Shown here: one piece after another, positions 13,994 through 14,811 of the stretch
Layout of the letters: the number at the start of each line of letters is the position of its first letter
Position numbering within the stretch: the first letter of the stretch is position 1
Notes under the pieces: model-generated
What the model was told of the DNA's origin: nothing
Databases searched by the model: none
What the model saw: the letters and a program-made list of their open reading frames with translations, nothing else
Program-made: the position numbers and the translations under genes
NCBI GenBank assembly: GCA_002083565.1
Contig: MSXM01000040.1
Location: 508-15,318 of the forward strand
Direction: 5' to 3'
DNA: 14,811 nt
From: Nitrospira sp. ST-bin4
GTDB lineage: Bacteria; Nitrospirota; Nitrospiria; Nitrospirales; Nitrospiraceae

Positions 13994-14811
13994 TCACGCC
14001 TGGGGTTGATGAGCCGACACGCGCTTTGGATTCAGCACAACGGCGGGTTTCCCTTCCGCCACGACCATGCCTTGATCCAGCCGATACAGACGGTCGCAGT
14101 GTTCGACAGTACTGACCCTATGGGCCACGATGATAATCGTCTTCGACCCTCGGAGCGCATAGACTGCCTGCATGACCCCCCGTTCGATGTCCGTATCGAG
14201 CGAACTCGTGGCCTCATCCAACACCAGGACGGCTGGGTCATGATAAAGTGCCCTGGCAATTCCGATGCGCTGACGCTGGCCTCCAGAGAGACGCACACCA
14301 CGCTCACCGACAATGGTTTCGATTCCATCGGGGAGAGTGCTGATGAACTCTTCAAGTTGAGCTGCGCGAATGGCCCGCCCTACCGCAGCATTGTCAATCA
14401 ATTTCTCAGGCAATCCAAATGCTACGTTACGCCGAAGCGTATCGTCTGTCAGAAAGATCGTTTGCGGCACATAACCGATCTGATGTTGCCAGTTTCGCAT
14501 GTCGCTCTGGATGTTCCCGCCATCCACCAAGATTTCACCTTTTTCCGGAGCGAGAAGACCCAAGATAAGGTCCACGAGCGTGCTTTTTCCTGCTCCGCTC
14601 GCGCCGATAAATCCCACCGACTCGCCGCGTTGAACCGTCAACGAGATGTCTCGGATGACCGGTGTTGTGGTTCCAGGATACGAAAAGGAAACTTCTTTCA
14701 ATTCCAATGCTCCAAGAAAAGGCTTGACGGTCCTTGATGTGCCGCCTGGGACAGCAGGCATGCCATGCCCCAGTTCTGAATGCAACGTATCAATGACTGC
14801 CTTGGTGTATC
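13994..14811 (-). CDS. ABC exporter, C-terminal ATPase portion (partial; flippase type)
   Basis: The frame is open to the right edge of the window, so only the last 271 residues are seen; the transmembrane half lies outside. The visible part is a full nucleotide-binding domain. It has Walker A GASGAGKST, Q-loop GYVPQTIFLTDD, signature LSGGQRQRIGIARAL, Walker B VLVLDEATSSLD and H-loop IIIVAHRVSTVEHCD. The wording around the Q-loop and H-loop resembles PglK/MsbA-type exporters, which flip lipid-linked oligosaccharides across the inner membrane using ATP. That role fits the glycan genes downstream, but substrate and fusion to a membrane domain are inferred. A TTG codon at 14785 would give a 263-residue protein, but the reading frame continues upstream of it without a stop. 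The gene ends with TGA, 118 bases before the NeuB-type gene. Confidence 0.88.
   Translation of the reverse strand, partial: YTKAVIDTLHSELGHGMPAVPGGTSRTVKPFLGALELKEVSFSYPGTTTPVIRDISLTVQRGESVGFIGASGAGKSTLVDLILGLLAPEKGEILVDGGNIQSDMRNWQHQIGYVPQTIFLTDDTLRRNVAFGLPEKLIDNAAVGRAIRAAQLEEFISTLPDGIETIVGERGVRLSGGQRQRIGIARALYHDPAVLVLDEATSSLDTDIERGVMQAVYALRGSKTIIIVAHRVSTVEHCDRLYRLDQGMVVAEGKPAVVLNPKRVSAHQPQA

Noticed and set aside
13979..14737. Plus-strand 252-codon ORF opposite the ABC transporter
   Set aside because: The minus-strand frame has all ABC ATPase motifs; the plus-strand product shows no domain and is a shadow.

Overview
This window looks like the interior of a surface-polysaccharide locus (O-antigen, capsule or exopolysaccharide) from a Gram-negative-type bacterium. 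All 14 genes I can support lie on the minus strand and read from right to left, closely spaced and often overlapping. I cannot name the genus. Base composition is moderate: hand-counted 60-base samples give about 55% G+C in the sugar-synthesis genes and 42-48% in the acyltransferase and GSCFA genes. There is no rRNA, tRNA, CRISPR array, transposase or phage gene, and no gene-free stretch longer than about 230 bases.

Right end (13994-14811): the C-terminal ATPase part of an ABC exporter of the lipid-linked oligosaccharide flippase type. Next (9369-13875) is a tight block of four sugar-acid genes: a NeuB-type synthase fused to a second TIM barrel, a GDP-mannose 4,6-dehydratase-like SDR, a DapA/NanA-like aldolase with an altered active site, and a NeuA-like cytidylyltransferase. 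Their junctions overlap by 14, 8 and 4 bases. Together they suggest synthesis and CMP activation of a nonulosonic or related 3-deoxy-ulosonic acid. No aminotransferase, NeuC-type epimerase or N-acetyltransferase is visible, so the pathway is either completed outside the window or makes a less usual sugar.

Middle (5382-9325): a membrane acyltransferase of the OafA type, a GSCFA (SGNH-like) protein, and a large GT-B-like protein of the capsule-synthesis kind. The first two probably decorate the glycan with acyl groups.

Left part (1-5249): an EDD-type glycosyltransferase, an FkbM methyltransferase, a WcaC-like GT4, a WcaE-like GT2, a second GT4, and the first 49 codons of a WbuB/WcaI-like GT4 that runs off the window. 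This is the assembly line for the repeat unit.

Most notable signals: (1) a run of 13 C on the sense strand immediately after an ATG in the leader of the EDD glycosyltransferase gene, where one added base (or two lost) would extend a leader ORF exactly onto that gene's TTG start, a possible phase-variation switch; (2) the NeuB-TIM barrel fusion; (3) the aldolase lacking the usual pyruvate-binding motif; (4) a shared N-terminal segment of about 28 residues on two otherwise unrelated enzymes (FkbM and GSCFA).
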